The notes beneath the pieces were generated by a model, which was not told the origin of the DNA, ran no database searches, and saw only the letters and a list, made by a program, of their open reading frames with translations. Positions 1 to 7,974 of a stretch of 53,709 bases of DNA are shown here, in pieces; position 1 is the first letter of the stretch; every line of letters starts with the position of its first letter. The translations under genes and the position numbers were made by a program. The stretch covers positions 1 through 53,709 of the forward strand of contig JAUXXF010000031.1 of NCBI GenBank assembly GCA_030681135.1, in the 5' to 3' direction. This DNA comes from Chlamydiales bacterium. Lineage in GTDB: Bacteria; Chlamydiota; Chlamydiia; Chlamydiales; SM23-39.

Positions 1-26
1 ATCAACTCAAACAACACAAGGAATTT

Positions 27-371
27 ATGCAGAAACCGCACCCGATAGCATGCCGATTGTTTGATATTAGATCTCGAGGATTAGTTCGGCCTTTAACTGA
101 AAAAGAAAAGAAGACAATTGAGAAACTTCAAGAGAAACTGAGAGAGCCGCCATGGTCTCCGGAAGAAAAGAGGGTTTTTGAGGGCATTCTACATGGTGAT
201 CTTGTTTCTATGCCAAAAACACCCAGAGACTTCATTGACTTTGACAAGCGATTAATGGGAGCGGAATGTTGTGAAGATTCTCTCTCGGCTAAAGCCAAAA
301 GCATTTCTCCTAAGAAAAACGTGTACTACTCAAGGACCGTGTTTCACCATTTTAAGGGGCTTTCTCTTTAG
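27..371 (+). CDS. Hypothetical protein of the putative integrated element
   Basis: A 114-aa basic, soluble-looking protein of unknown function. The start is supported by an AAGGA-like ribosome binding site just upstream. The N-terminal half is rich in K/E and probably helical (residues 24-50), followed by a segment with several prolines. No signal peptide, membrane segment or known motif is visible. It lies on the same strand as the next two genes, which have mobile-element character, so it probably belongs to the same element. I do not recognise the family. Confidence 0.5.
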   Translation: MQKPHPIACRLFDIRSRGLVRPLTEKEKKTIEKLQEKLREPPWSPEEKRVFEGILHGDLVSMPKTPRDFIDFDKRLMGAECCEDSLSAKAKSISPKKNVYYSRTVFHHFKGLSL

Positions 372-472
372 CCCTGTACTCAACGTGCAGAAGAAGGTCT
401 CTAGAGCAATTCGTGCTTGGGCTGTATCTTCTTGCGGTAACAAATATGAAATAAGAAGGAAAGAGGGCTAAG

Positions 473-1204
473 ATGCCAAAGAAAGCAAAGAAAGAAGAAA
501 AATCTGTACCGACTAAGATACCACAGCCCGAAGGCGCCCCGCTAAAGTTTTGGAAGAATGACGGTGATGATAGGGCAACGGTTGTCGTAGCTGCGGATAA
601 AAATGGAGACTCTATGGAGTTTACGGAGGCTTTGAAAGCAGTAGTTGGGGTCAAAGACACAGAGCTTGCTTCCCAAATCTTTCAAGCCGGCGTGTCTGCG
701 CTTAAACCGATATGCGGGGAAACTGATAGCCTTAATGTTGTTGCTCAAGCAATGCATGATTTGCAGCCAAAAGGCGCCGTAGAGGCCAGATTTGCAGTCC
801 AGGCTAGTGCGCTATTTTCTCATGGGTTGGCTAATTTAAAACGGTCGGAGAATGCAGAAATCATTAACCAAGCAGAATACTACGGAAACAAGGCAATTAA
901 GCTGCTCAGACTTCACAATGAAACTATTGAAGCATTAAGCCGATATCGTCGCGGTGGTGAGCAGAAAGTCACTGTTACACATGCCGTTATCACTGAGCAG
1001 GCCATCGTTAATAACTTTAATGGGATGGGAGGGGGAAGCAATCAAAACCAAGGAGCAACGCCATGTTCGTCACAAAGTGCAGAGCAAAAGCCAGAACAAA
1101 CGACTATAAACCATGCAGACAGCCGGCAATGGCCAATGGGAGATGCAGGCTGCACGGAGGTAAAAGCACCGGGCCAAAGACGGAAGCGGGCAGAAAGCGC
1201 ATGA
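473..1204 (+). CDS. Hypothetical phage/element-associated protein
   Basis: A 243-aa protein with a Lys-rich N-terminus and a probably all-helical body (about residues 45-165). The last ~45 residues are low-complexity and overlap the next gene in another frame. A GAAAGAGGG stretch upstream is a good ribosome binding site. The body reads like coding sequence, but residues after about 197 look like out-of-frame translation of the conserved HGG gene. Either the two genes genuinely overlap by about 140 bases or this protein has an extended, unconserved tail. Position beside an HGGxSTGP protein suggests prophage or integrative-element origin. The function is not recognised. Confidence 0.55.
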   Translation: MPKKAKKEEKSVPTKIPQPEGAPLKFWKNDGDDRATVVVAADKNGDSMEFTEALKAVVGVKDTELASQIFQAGVSALKPICGETDSLNVVAQAMHDLQPKGAVEARFAVQASALFSHGLANLKRSENAEIINQAEYYGNKAIKLLRLHNETIEALSRYRRGGEQKVTVTHAVITEQAIVNNFNGMGGGSNQNQGATPCSSQSAEQKPEQTTINHADSRQWPMGDAGCTEVKAPGQRRKRAESA

Positions 1205-1314
1205 TAAAGGCGAATACTAAGCATGGGTTCTATTCAGCAGAAGCCTTAGCTGAGCGTAAATATGTGAGTGGTTTGATTAAGGCTTCTACGGGCCATGTGA
1301 ACGTATCCAGATGA
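1063..1314 (+). CDS. HGGxSTGP-motif small protein
   Basis: An 83-aa protein carrying CRLHGGKSTGPKTEAGRKRM (residues 28-47), the signature of the HGGxSTGP family found in phages, plasmids and genomic islands, often near terminase-type genes. Cysteines at 6, 18 and 28 with His31 could form a small metal site. The start at 1063 is supported by an AAGGAG ribosome binding site at 1050-1055, although it lies inside the upstream gene in another reading frame. The out-of-frame overlap is about 142 bases. The biochemical role of the family is not established. The family call is secure from the motif; element membership is inferred. Confidence 0.75.
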   Translation: MFVTKCRAKARTNDYKPCRQPAMANGRCRLHGGKSTGPKTEAGRKRMIKANTKHGFYSAEALAERKYVSGLIKASTGHVNVSR

Positions 1315-1322
1315 TCTTTTCA

Positions 1323-2882
1323 TTATAGAGTCGCCCCTTTGGATATAAGAAATTCAATAATGTCTTTATTTTGTGCCTTCGCAGCTGCGTTGAGGGTTCC
1401 CTTCACAGATGCACCGCACTCCACAAAATGCTTCACCATTTCCAAGCTTCTACCCTCGATGGCCATTGTCAATCTCGCCTCAAGCGTAATTCTGTAATCT
1501 TTTAGTTCACTTGGGGAAAAAAGATTATCTAATACAGACATTGTTTCTAGGTCTTTTCTATCTACAAGCCACTTATAAAGACTGTTCCAATGAATAGAGT
1601 GAGGGGGATGTAAAATGTATTTGCTTTCAAAAAGATATTCAAGTTGATCATGCCATTTATTTATGATGAGGCCTTTTAAAATATTATCCTCGTGTGAAAA
1701 AGTTTTTGCGTTATTTTTATGTAAGACATGTTGCTGTAAAAGAGTGTTTAGGAGGATTTTTGCAGATTCTTGTTTATTCTCAGGAAAAGGTTTTAATCTC
1801 CACAGTGAACCAACTGGCTTATGCTTGTTGCATGGAGTCATAAATAGTCTTTCAATTGGAAGATAACTGTTAAAGTAATTCTTATCCGATTTGAAGCAAT
1901 CAGCTCCATTTTTTATAAGGATGTTCGCTGCGTTGTAATCTTCACAGTTTATGGCGTAATTTAATGCGCTCCACCCGTATTTATTGTTTCCATATTTCAT
2001 CAAAATATCTGTCAGTTCCTGGGCTTCTTCTGTAGTTGCGACAGCTTTCGTTGCTTTCAATTCTATTGATGTGTTTGTTTGTTGTATTTCATTCTTGCTA
2101 GGTATTTTAGCTTGTTTAATGCGAATTTCTTTAGAAGTTGAAGATTTAATCGTGGTTTCAGAAGCATTTGATGCGTTTTCATTAATCTGGGATTTTAAAG
2201 TCAGTAATATTTTTTCGATTTTTTTTTGAAATTGAAGTAATTGTATTTGATCATGCATTTGCTTTCCGTGTATTCCTGCCATCAACATGTGGCCGCACCC
2301 TTCGAAATAATTACCTTTTTTAAGCTCGTCGCAGGAGTTATAGATTCCGAGGAAGATCTGAAATCCGATCGAGGCGATAGACCATTCCAGAGAACCAGCG
2401 AAAAAGCATCCTAGATACAGAGCATTGTTTGTCAGATGCAGACCTATCTCGGCTGCTCTCTTGTAGTCCTTGTTCTGGACAGCTTGAATGAGCTCCGTGA
2501 CATTCGTAACCATGTCGTGAGCTGTCGAAACGATCATCCCGAGAGGGTGAGCAAAGATCGAGCATGCCAGTGCCGTAGTGGCGATTGCCGTTTCTATCAC
2601 GGTTTTCCTGATCGCATTTGAGTCTTTGGATGAGATAGCGTCAACCATTTGCGCGACTGAAGAAATTACTCTGGCTGAGCCCAGAACAACCGACAGAGGC
2701 TGTCCTAACGGTTTGTACAAGCTAATGAAGGGGAGAGCAACTTGAGTGACTCTCAGGCATTGACTGAAGACCTTGTTTTTGACTTCGTCCTTTTTGGGAA
2801 AATCGTTTTCGTAATCTCGATGATAGATTGCCGGTTCATGGATTTTTTTGATTTCTATAATTGAGTTCATAATTAAAACCAT
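1323..2882 (-). CDS. Membrane-module protein with C-terminal ankyrin repeats
   Basis: A 519-aa protein in two parts. Residues about 1-225 form a hydrophobic module with several candidate membrane helices (about 45-60, 95-115, 150-185) and the motif KKGNYFEG. Residues about 285-519 carry ankyrin-type repeats such as GWSALNYAI followed by ILIKNGAD, and a last unit ending EFLISKGATL. A K/S/T-rich linker joins them. The N-terminal module is shared with the protein at 16050-17066, which has a different C-terminus. Ankyrin repeats bind proteins and are common in effectors of intracellular bacteria. No Shine-Dalgarno is clear; Met5 is an alternative start. It converges on the HGG gene with an 8-base gap. 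An effector or inclusion-membrane role is inference. Confidence 0.75.
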   Translation of the reverse strand: MVLIMNSIIEIKKIHEPAIYHRDYENDFPKKDEVKNKVFSQCLRVTQVALPFISLYKPLGQPLSVVLGSARVISSVAQMVDAISSKDSNAIRKTVIETAIATTALACSIFAHPLGMIVSTAHDMVTNVTELIQAVQNKDYKRAAEIGLHLTNNALYLGCFFAGSLEWSIASIGFQIFLGIYNSCDELKKGNYFEGCGHMLMAGIHGKQMHDQIQLLQFQKKIEKILLTLKSQINENASNASETTIKSSTSKEIRIKQAKIPSKNEIQQTNTSIELKATKAVATTEEAQELTDILMKYGNNKYGWSALNYAINCEDYNAANILIKNGADCFKSDKNYFNSYLPIERLFMTPCNKHKPVGSLWRLKPFPENKQESAKILLNTLLQQHVLHKNNAKTFSHEDNILKGLIINKWHDQLEYLFESKYILHPPHSIHWNSLYKWLVDRKDLETMSVLDNLFSPSELKDYRITLEARLTMAIEGRSLEMVKHFVECGASVKGTLNAAAKAQNKDIIEFLISKGATL

Positions 2883-3066
2883 TTAAAATTCAGAAGAATA
2901 ATAAATAATCAGCCTTTTTATTTCCACTTTAATTATATTAATCTGTTTGTTTAAATTATTATTTGAATTGTCTGCGCTGGTATATAACTAGACTTAAAGT
3001 CTTTAGATCTTACGTCTCTAGATTCTGAGGCTTTAGACCAATAGGCTGTCCTTATTTGGGGGAAAC

Positions 3067-3312
3067 ATGGCAAAGCGCAAAAAAGTCAGACTTAGGGAAA
3101 GGAAGACGAGGTTGCAGGAAGCCTTTGGGAAGATTGTCAGGGCTAAGCGTCTAGAAAAAGAGCTGTCCCAGGAAGAGCTTTCTGCGCTTGCCGAGCTCCA
3201 TTTTACCTACATATCTTCGGTCGAACGCGGAGAGAGAAATATCTCTATTCAAAATATTGCTAAACTCGCTAAAGCTTTGGGGTGCCATATGGGAGATCTG
3301 ATGCCAGATTGA
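3067..3312 (+). CDS. Xre-family helix-turn-helix regulator
   Basis: An 81-aa DNA-binding protein with a highly basic N-terminus (MAKRKKVRLRERKTR) and a standard HTH_3 domain at about residues 17-78: LSQEELSALAELHFTYISS, then VERGERNISIQNIAKLAKAL. A GGGGGA ribosome binding site precedes the start. Such single-domain Xre proteins commonly control mobile elements or toxin-antitoxin operons. No partner gene is immediately adjacent. It is followed by the first copy of the 133-bp repeat. Confidence 0.85.
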   Translation: MAKRKKVRLRERKTRLQEAFGKIVRAKRLEKELSQEELSALAELHFTYISSVERGERNISIQNIAKLAKALGCHMGDLMPD

Positions 3313-3377
3313 TCTCTTTTGTAAAGTTCAGCTAGACCCTTCTTTCGGGATTGATAAGATAAAGTTATTTGTAATTG

Positions 3378-3510
3378 ATTTGCTTTCAAGTTGTTTTTGT
3401 TACTTAGCGTTGGCATATTTTTGGCACGCTGAGGTACGAAAACAAGCAACACTTGGCGATATCAAGGAAAAAATCAAAAAGCTCTAAACAATTAATCCCC
3501 ATGTTGCTAC
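3378..3510 (+). repeat. 133-bp direct repeat, copy 1 (gene 3' end remnant)
   Basis: This stretch matches 5075-5208 closely. Both copies contain an open tail ending in RKQAT-x-G-x-IK-x-KIKKL followed by TAA, so they look like duplicated 3' ends of one gene whose upstream part is missing or diverged. Copy 1 is followed 33 bases later by CTGTAAAT (3543-3550), the same octamer that starts the tRNA-Tyr core after copy 2. The source gene is not recognised; an integrase tail would fit the position but is not shown. Confidence 0.7.
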
Positions 3511-3548
3511 TCCCTGCCAAGAGAAACTCGATTATTTTCTTGCTGTAA

Positions 3549-4673
3549 ATGAGTGCTGTGAAATACAATTTTAGGGAAAAATTACCATGGTTTTGTATGA
3601 GCTGTTTGTTATCAGGCTTGGAATTAACGCGTCGCAATGACTCTGAGCTGTTCAAAGATTTGGTTTATCTTCATGCTCTTCTCGAGCAGAAAGAAACTAA
3701 ACTTGATTTTTTGTTGGGAGAAAGAGTTGTCATATGGATTAATCCTCAAAGGGAAGTAAGCCATTTCGATGAAAGAGAGTATCTCTCTTTAAATGACTTA
3801 GCTACGCATGTTTTAAGAATTAGCTATGATCCGGATCGTTTAGCTTTAACGCAGAGAGCAGCTGGCATCAAAATCGTCACAAAAGCTCTTTCTCTTTATC
3901 AACAAGCTGATGAAGAACTCCCTCGTCAAAACCTTATTACAAGAATTTTAGTAGCGATCAGAGAACGAATTGGGCTATTTTTTCTATTTCCCGCAGTAGA
4001 TTACACTCGGTTACGATTGAAAGCAGACGCAGAAGATAAATTAGCATCCTTGAAGAGGGAAAGTTTTTGTCAGCTATTTGATCCGCCACAAGAGCAAAGA
4101 TTAGAGGAGCATCGAGCTTTTGCAGGCACGACAAGCGGTGCCGATGGAACCAGAATCATTGTAAAAAGAGAGGCTTTTCTAAATAAAGCAGAGGAATTAC
4201 AAAAGACAGTAGATGAGCGGCTCCGATGCGCAGACCCGAATGATTCTTATGTCAAAAAAATTCGTTTATCTCCACTTTTTGAACGGGATCCCACTAGCTT
4301 TATGATTAACGAGATAATGAATCAAGACGTTGATCAGTGTATGATGAATGAGGTCACAAGGGCGCGTATTATTAGAGACATTCCAAATTTTATAGACCAG
4401 GCAACCTCTTTTGAATACTTAGAGGAAATTGCCAAACCTAATTTCGAGCTACTTGCCCTTGCAACTTTACCAAAATATTCTAAAGAAGATTATCTTCGCA
4501 GTTTTCGAGCATCTTTCGACAGTCCAACATGCAAAAAACAATTACAGAAGGCCCAAGACCATGCTGCAAAAGGCGAATGGCTTTATGCAGTAAAAGCTCT
4601 AAGAAAGGCTTATCTGATTTTTGATTGTGCAGAAAATTTGGAACTCTTGACCCCAAAGACAGTACATGCGTAA
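3549..4673 (+). CDS. Hypothetical 374-aa protein between the direct repeats
   Basis: A 374-aa, mostly helical protein without a clear signal peptide. It has charged stretches (residues about 20-60 and 175-235) and one hydrophobic patch near residues 140-155 (LFFLFPAV). The C-terminal ~45 residues (KKQLQKAQDHAAKGEWLYAV and on) resemble a single TPR-like helical hairpin. The annotated ATG lacks a ribosome binding site and overlaps the CTGTAAAT octamer; the ATG at 3597 is an alternative. It is framed by the two copies of the 133-bp repeat, so it is probably cargo of the element. I do not recognise a family. Confidence 0.55.
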   Translation: MSAVKYNFREKLPWFCMSCLLSGLELTRRNDSELFKDLVYLHALLEQKETKLDFLLGERVVIWINPQREVSHFDEREYLSLNDLATHVLRISYDPDRLALTQRAAGIKIVTKALSLYQQADEELPRQNLITRILVAIRERIGLFFLFPAVDYTRLRLKADAEDKLASLKRESFCQLFDPPQEQRLEEHRAFAGTTSGADGTRIIVKREAFLNKAEELQKTVDERLRCADPNDSYVKKIRLSPLFERDPTSFMINEIMNQDVDQCMMNEVTRARIIRDIPNFIDQATSFEYLEEIAKPNFELLALATLPKYSKEDYLRSFRASFDSPTCKKQLQKAQDHAAKGEWLYAVKALRKAYLIFDCAENLELLTPKTVHA

Positions 4674-5074
4674 GCCTCTAATAAATGCCAGGCTGTTTTC
4701 TCACGTTTAGAAGGAGTCAGATTTTTGTCGAGTTCGCAGTTACTCTCAACTGCCATGAAACAAGGTTGAAATGTTTGGGATGCATTAGTAGAGGCGATCA
4801 GAGGAAGCTCCCAATTATTGATTATCAATCAAGAGCCAGCTCTAGAAACGGCTGTTATTTAGATTTTCATTTCAAATGCCTGATGGATAAAAAAGTCGAT
4901 GATCTCGAGCTTAGGTAGCTTTGCGACCGTGCTCGAAGCATCGGACTGGCGGTGAAGCGTGCTGGAAGCGAAAACTTGCAGGAATATCAGATGAAAAAAA
5001 AGGGGGTATCTGGGTAGTTACAAATAGATCAAATAATGCTTCCAAAAGCGGACATTTAAAAAACGCTAACATGA

Positions 5075-5208
5075 ATTTGCTTTCAAGCTGGTTTTTGTGC
5101 TTAGCGTTGGCACAAATTTGGCACATTGGAGCACGAAAACAAGCAACGCCGGGCGGCATTAAGCAAAAAATCAAAAAGCTCTAAACAATTAATCCTCACG
5201 TTGCTACA
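5075..5208 (+). repeat. 133-bp direct repeat, copy 2 next to tRNA fragment
   Basis: Second copy of the repeat at 3378-3510, including the same terminal codons KIKKL-stop and a shared tail up to GTTGCTAC. It lies 35 bases before the tRNA-Tyr 3' fragment, which is where the terminal gene of an integrated element is expected. The rest of the interval 4674-5425 holds only this repeat and the tRNA fragment; short open frames there have no coding character. Confidence 0.7.
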
Positions 5209-5243
5209 CTTTGTCAAGTGTTGTAGGGTGTTGTGCAAGTTGT

Positions 5244-5296
5244 GACTGTAAATCCCCCGGCTTCGGCCTCCGCTGGTTCGAGTCCAGCCGCCCCCA
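5244..5296 (+). other. tRNA-Tyr 3' fragment, putative attachment site
   Basis: From GACTGTAAATCC onward the sequence reads as the 3' half of a tRNA with anticodon GTA (5248-5250). It has a variable arm with CGGCTTCGGCC, a T stem-loop (GCTGG TTCGAGT CCAGC), acceptor strand CGCCCCC (5289-5295) and discriminator A at 5296. The 5' half is missing: upstream bases do not pair with the anticodon or acceptor 3' strands and no GGGGGCG is present. A fragment running from anticodon loop to 3' end is the classical mark left by tyrosine-recombinase integration. An intact tRNA-Tyr should then lie at the element's left end, outside the window. Confidence 0.75.
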
Positions 5297-5425
5297 TTTC
5301 TCTATAAAAAATAGACTGAAAATATTTCATTAAAATAACCTTCCTCACTCTGTTAACGGACATAAATGGGACAGCAATACTCGACACATTGACGTTTTTT
5401 TGTCTGTGAATTGTAAGTGAGGTTA

Positions 5426-6346
5426 TTAGTTTCTCAAAATTTCTCGAATAGCTTCGATAATGATCTCTGGCTGATGGTGGTTAATCATATGATCACTTTT
5501 ATCAGCGATCACCTGTTTAGACCGATATGACTTTAATAGGAGTTTTTTTTGAAGGCCCTTCCAGGCTTTCTCTTCGTTGCTATTTGCAAATTTACCGGCT
5601 GTGATTACGACAAGTGGTTTATCTTGGAGGTGCACTTTTCTCTCACGTAATTGACAAAGGCTTTCATTTAGAGCTTCCATTTCTCTAGAAACTGTTTGGG
5701 TGTAACTTGTTTTGTTCATTTGAGCGATATACATATGTCTAATTTGTTCCGGCAGGGGAGTAAACATTTCTACAATGGCGTTCGAGGGACCTTGTAATCT
5801 TTTGAACCCTATTGCTGATAATAGCCATTGAAAATTGAAATGAGAAGTAGGGCGCTCTTGTAACATATCTTCATGGACAGAATCGACTAAAATAACTCCA
5901 ATGGTCTCCTTGGGATATAAATCAGCGAACAACAGCACGTTGCATCCGCCGAAGGAATGCCCTACAAGAATATAAGGTCCGGGGATCTTTGCGTTGTGAA
6001 GAAGTGCATGCAATTCTTGGGCTAAATGAAGACTACTGCGTTTAGAGGGCGATTGATTGCTCCAAGCATATCCAGCTCTGTCATAGCTACACACCCGTGT
6101 GAACTTTGAGACTTCCATTTGAACTAAAGACCAGCCGAGAGAAGTGCCGCTTAAGCCCGCATCCAAAACGACGGTGGGCCCGCCTTGGCCTGTAGAATGA
6201 ATATGTAATTTATATCCTCCAATATCGATTAGCTTTCCTGGCGGTGGGTAGCGACAATTATCGATTATTGTCGCTACTGATTGAAAAATGGTTAGCGCCA
6301 TGATAATTACAATGAGCGAAATTCCAAGTTGGTAAGTAATTGTCAT
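5426..6346 (-). CDS. Membrane-anchored alpha/beta hydrolase
   Basis: A 306-aa protein with an N-terminal hydrophobic anchor (residues 5-28) followed by an alpha/beta hydrolase fold. The nucleophile elbow is GHSFGG with Ser131. An oxyanion-type DAGLSG lies at 62-67, SYDRAGYAWS at 88-96 and a C-terminal SDH with His286. These motifs are typical of the large hydrolase family containing esterases and haloperoxidase-like enzymes; the substrate cannot be told. It starts 3 bases after the end of the Xre-type gene at 6350-6649, so the two are probably cotranscribed. The anchor implies a periplasm-facing enzyme. Confidence 0.85.
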   Translation of the reverse strand: MTITYQLGISLIVIIMALTIFQSVATIIDNCRYPPPGKLIDIGGYKLHIHSTGQGGPTVVLDAGLSGTSLGWSLVQMEVSKFTRVCSYDRAGYAWSNQSPSKRSSLHLAQELHALLHNAKIPGPYILVGHSFGGCNVLLFADLYPKETIGVILVDSVHEDMLQERPTSHFNFQWLLSAIGFKRLQGPSNAIVEMFTPLPEQIRHMYIAQMNKTSYTQTVSREMEALNESLCQLRERKVHLQDKPLVVITAGKFANSNEEKAWKGLQKKLLLKSYRSKQVIADKSDHMINHHQPEIIIEAIREILRN

Positions 6347-6349
6347 TTT

Positions 6350-6649
6350 TTAAGCCATTTTAAGCTGTTTTCCTGAACCGCTTTTTGGGGCTAAAATAAT
6401 TTGGTAGTCGATCACATCTAGAATTCTGGATAAAGTATTAATGGTGATGTTGGTTTTTTTTCCTGACTTTAAATTCTGAATAATTGTAGGAGATACATCA
6501 GCTTCTGCGGCTAGTTTTCTAACGGAGAGGTGATCTTCTTTCATAGCCGCAAGTAGCAACTCTGATATAAGCAGCTCTCTATCGAGAAGTCGTTTCTGTT
6601 TTTTATTTTCTATGAATTTTTCATAGGTGGACTTAGTCTTTTTCTTCAT
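6350..6649 (-). CDS. Xre/HigA-like helix-turn-helix protein
   Basis: A 99-aa protein with a highly charged N-terminus and an HTH at about residues 40-80 (LSVRKLAAEADVSPTIIQNL, then INTLSRILDVI). The layout resembles HigA-type antitoxins, but no toxin gene is next to it; its neighbour is the hydrolase. It may autoregulate the two-gene unit. An orphan antitoxin or simple repressor are equally possible. Confidence 0.75.
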   Translation of the reverse strand: MKKKTKSTYEKFIENKKQKRLLDRELLISELLLAAMKEDHLSVRKLAAEADVSPTIIQNLKSGKKTNITINTLSRILDVIDYQIILAPKSGSGKQLKMA

Positions 6650-6689
6650 AGTAAGTTCTCTCTTTTATTCTTTTCCCCTCTTGAGATTA

Positions 6690-7679
6690 TTAGAAAGTTG
6701 AGCTAATCCCTAAGCTTAAGGTTTGGTGCCGATGATACACCCCGCTTCCTGAAAACTTTTCTGGGGGTTTATCTTTTTCATAAACGGTCATGGTTCCTAT
6801 GGCTTCATTCATCTGCTCATAGCCATACTTTATACTGCAATTGATGTGTTCTGAGAAAAAGATAGAGAAAGAGGTTCCAGCCATCCAATAAACTCCGTAG
6901 GGAATTTCTTCATCAAAAGTGATCTCTCTAAGGTGATGGGTGTCTTTTTGATGAACAAATGTGGAACCTGAGATTTTTCCATAACAGCTCCATTGGATTT
7001 GATCTTCCCAGTTCCCATTGAACCCAAATCCAAAATAGGGAATCGAATATTCCTGAGAGTAAGAAACGCCAAGTTCGTCAGGAAGAGTTCCCATATAAGC
7101 GCCATTGCCGTAGATGTAGAATCCTCCGTAATCTTTCCAGGCAAGTTGAAAATATTGATAGCCGGCAAGAAGTGCTGTTTTAAATCGAGCTGATTCAAAG
7201 TTGATTAGGTGAAAATCGTATCCGAGCTCTCCTATGATTTTGTAGGCTGATTCAAGATGAGAGGTGCTCCAAGAAATATTAATCGGTGTTGTAAAGGAAA
7301 ATTCCTGATTCCAATCTTGATCCACCATCACAGATTCACTAGAAGTGGTTTTTCCCCATCCATCTAATGTAATGTGGAGCCTTTCATCTAAAAAATGGGC
7401 GGCAGCTCGTCCCCCTATAACCCACAACTCCCGAATCTCCCAATCGAGTTGACTGAGTTTATAGACTCGTCCTTGACTTGTTTGGGCAAATACGATCTCT
7501 TTTGTCAACCCATCCACCAGTCCGCCGTAACAAGATAGATCAATAACATAGGGATCAGAAACAGGTTCTGATGGTGTCTTAGGCCATATAAGATCCGATC
7601 TGGGAGGAGTAGGATTGGCTGCTTGCAAAGAAGCGCCGGCTAGGATCAGTATCAAGAAAATAGAGTTTTGTAACTTCAT
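6690..7679 (-). CDS. Omptin-family outer membrane protease
   Basis: A 329-aa protein with a signal peptide (about residues 1-21) and a C-terminal F typical of outer-membrane barrels. The sequence follows the omptin family: KLSQLDW (74-80), LDGWGK (105-110), MVDQDW (118-123), LLAGYQY (170-176), and a closing LSLGISSTF. The known catalytic tetrad of OmpT (D83, D85, D210, H212) corresponds to D120, D122, D246 and H248 here, so the enzyme is predicted active. Omptins cleave surface or host peptides, usually between basic residues, and normally need LPS. Length is in the family range plus an N-terminal extension of about 20 residues. Confidence 0.8.
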   Translation of the reverse strand: MKLQNSIFLILILAGASLQAANPTPPRSDLIWPKTPSEPVSDPYVIDLSCYGGLVDGLTKEIVFAQTSQGRVYKLSQLDWEIRELWVIGGRAAAHFLDERLHITLDGWGKTTSSESVMVDQDWNQEFSFTTPINISWSTSHLESAYKIIGELGYDFHLINFESARFKTALLAGYQYFQLAWKDYGGFYIYGNGAYMGTLPDELGVSYSQEYSIPYFGFGFNGNWEDQIQWSCYGKISGSTFVHQKDTHHLREITFDEEIPYGVYWMAGTSFSIFFSEHINCSIKYGYEQMNEAIGTMTVYEKDKPPEKFSGSGVYHRHQTLSLGISSTF

Positions 7680-7974
7680 CGATTTATTTCTCTGTATAGA
7701 AGGTTTTGTGGCATATTAAGATCCTCTTGAAAAGTTTTTTTTGAAAAAAATGTAACTGAAACCGAAATGCTTTTCCAGTCAAAAGTTCTAGGTGCGCTAA
7801 GCTGCCTACAATTCTCATAGATAAAATCACACAAAAAAAATAGATCAAAAAAAAGGAGTTCTCCGATACTTCATTTTACCTGCTTTAGGAGCTTAAGAGC
7901 TAATTGTATGCCATTTATATATAAGTAAAATGGCGTTTTAATTATAATTTCGTTCTTTAATTTTTATTGTAGGT

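Noticed and set aside
271..471. Open frame of 66 aa on the plus strand
   Set aside because: It overlaps the 114-aa gene in another frame and shows no ribosome binding site or conserved features.
4685..4918. Open frame of 77 aa between the 374-aa gene and repeat copy 2
   Set aside because: No coding character, no ribosome binding site, odd composition; probably degraded sequence.
4921..5184. Open frame of 87 aa covering repeat copy 2
   Set aside because: Only the last ~30 residues are shared with copy 1; the rest looks random, so it is treated as a gene remnant within the repeat.
5212..5296. Complete tRNA-Tyr gene
   Set aside because: The 5' acceptor and D arm are missing and the anticodon stem pairs for only two base pairs, so only a 3' fragment is present.
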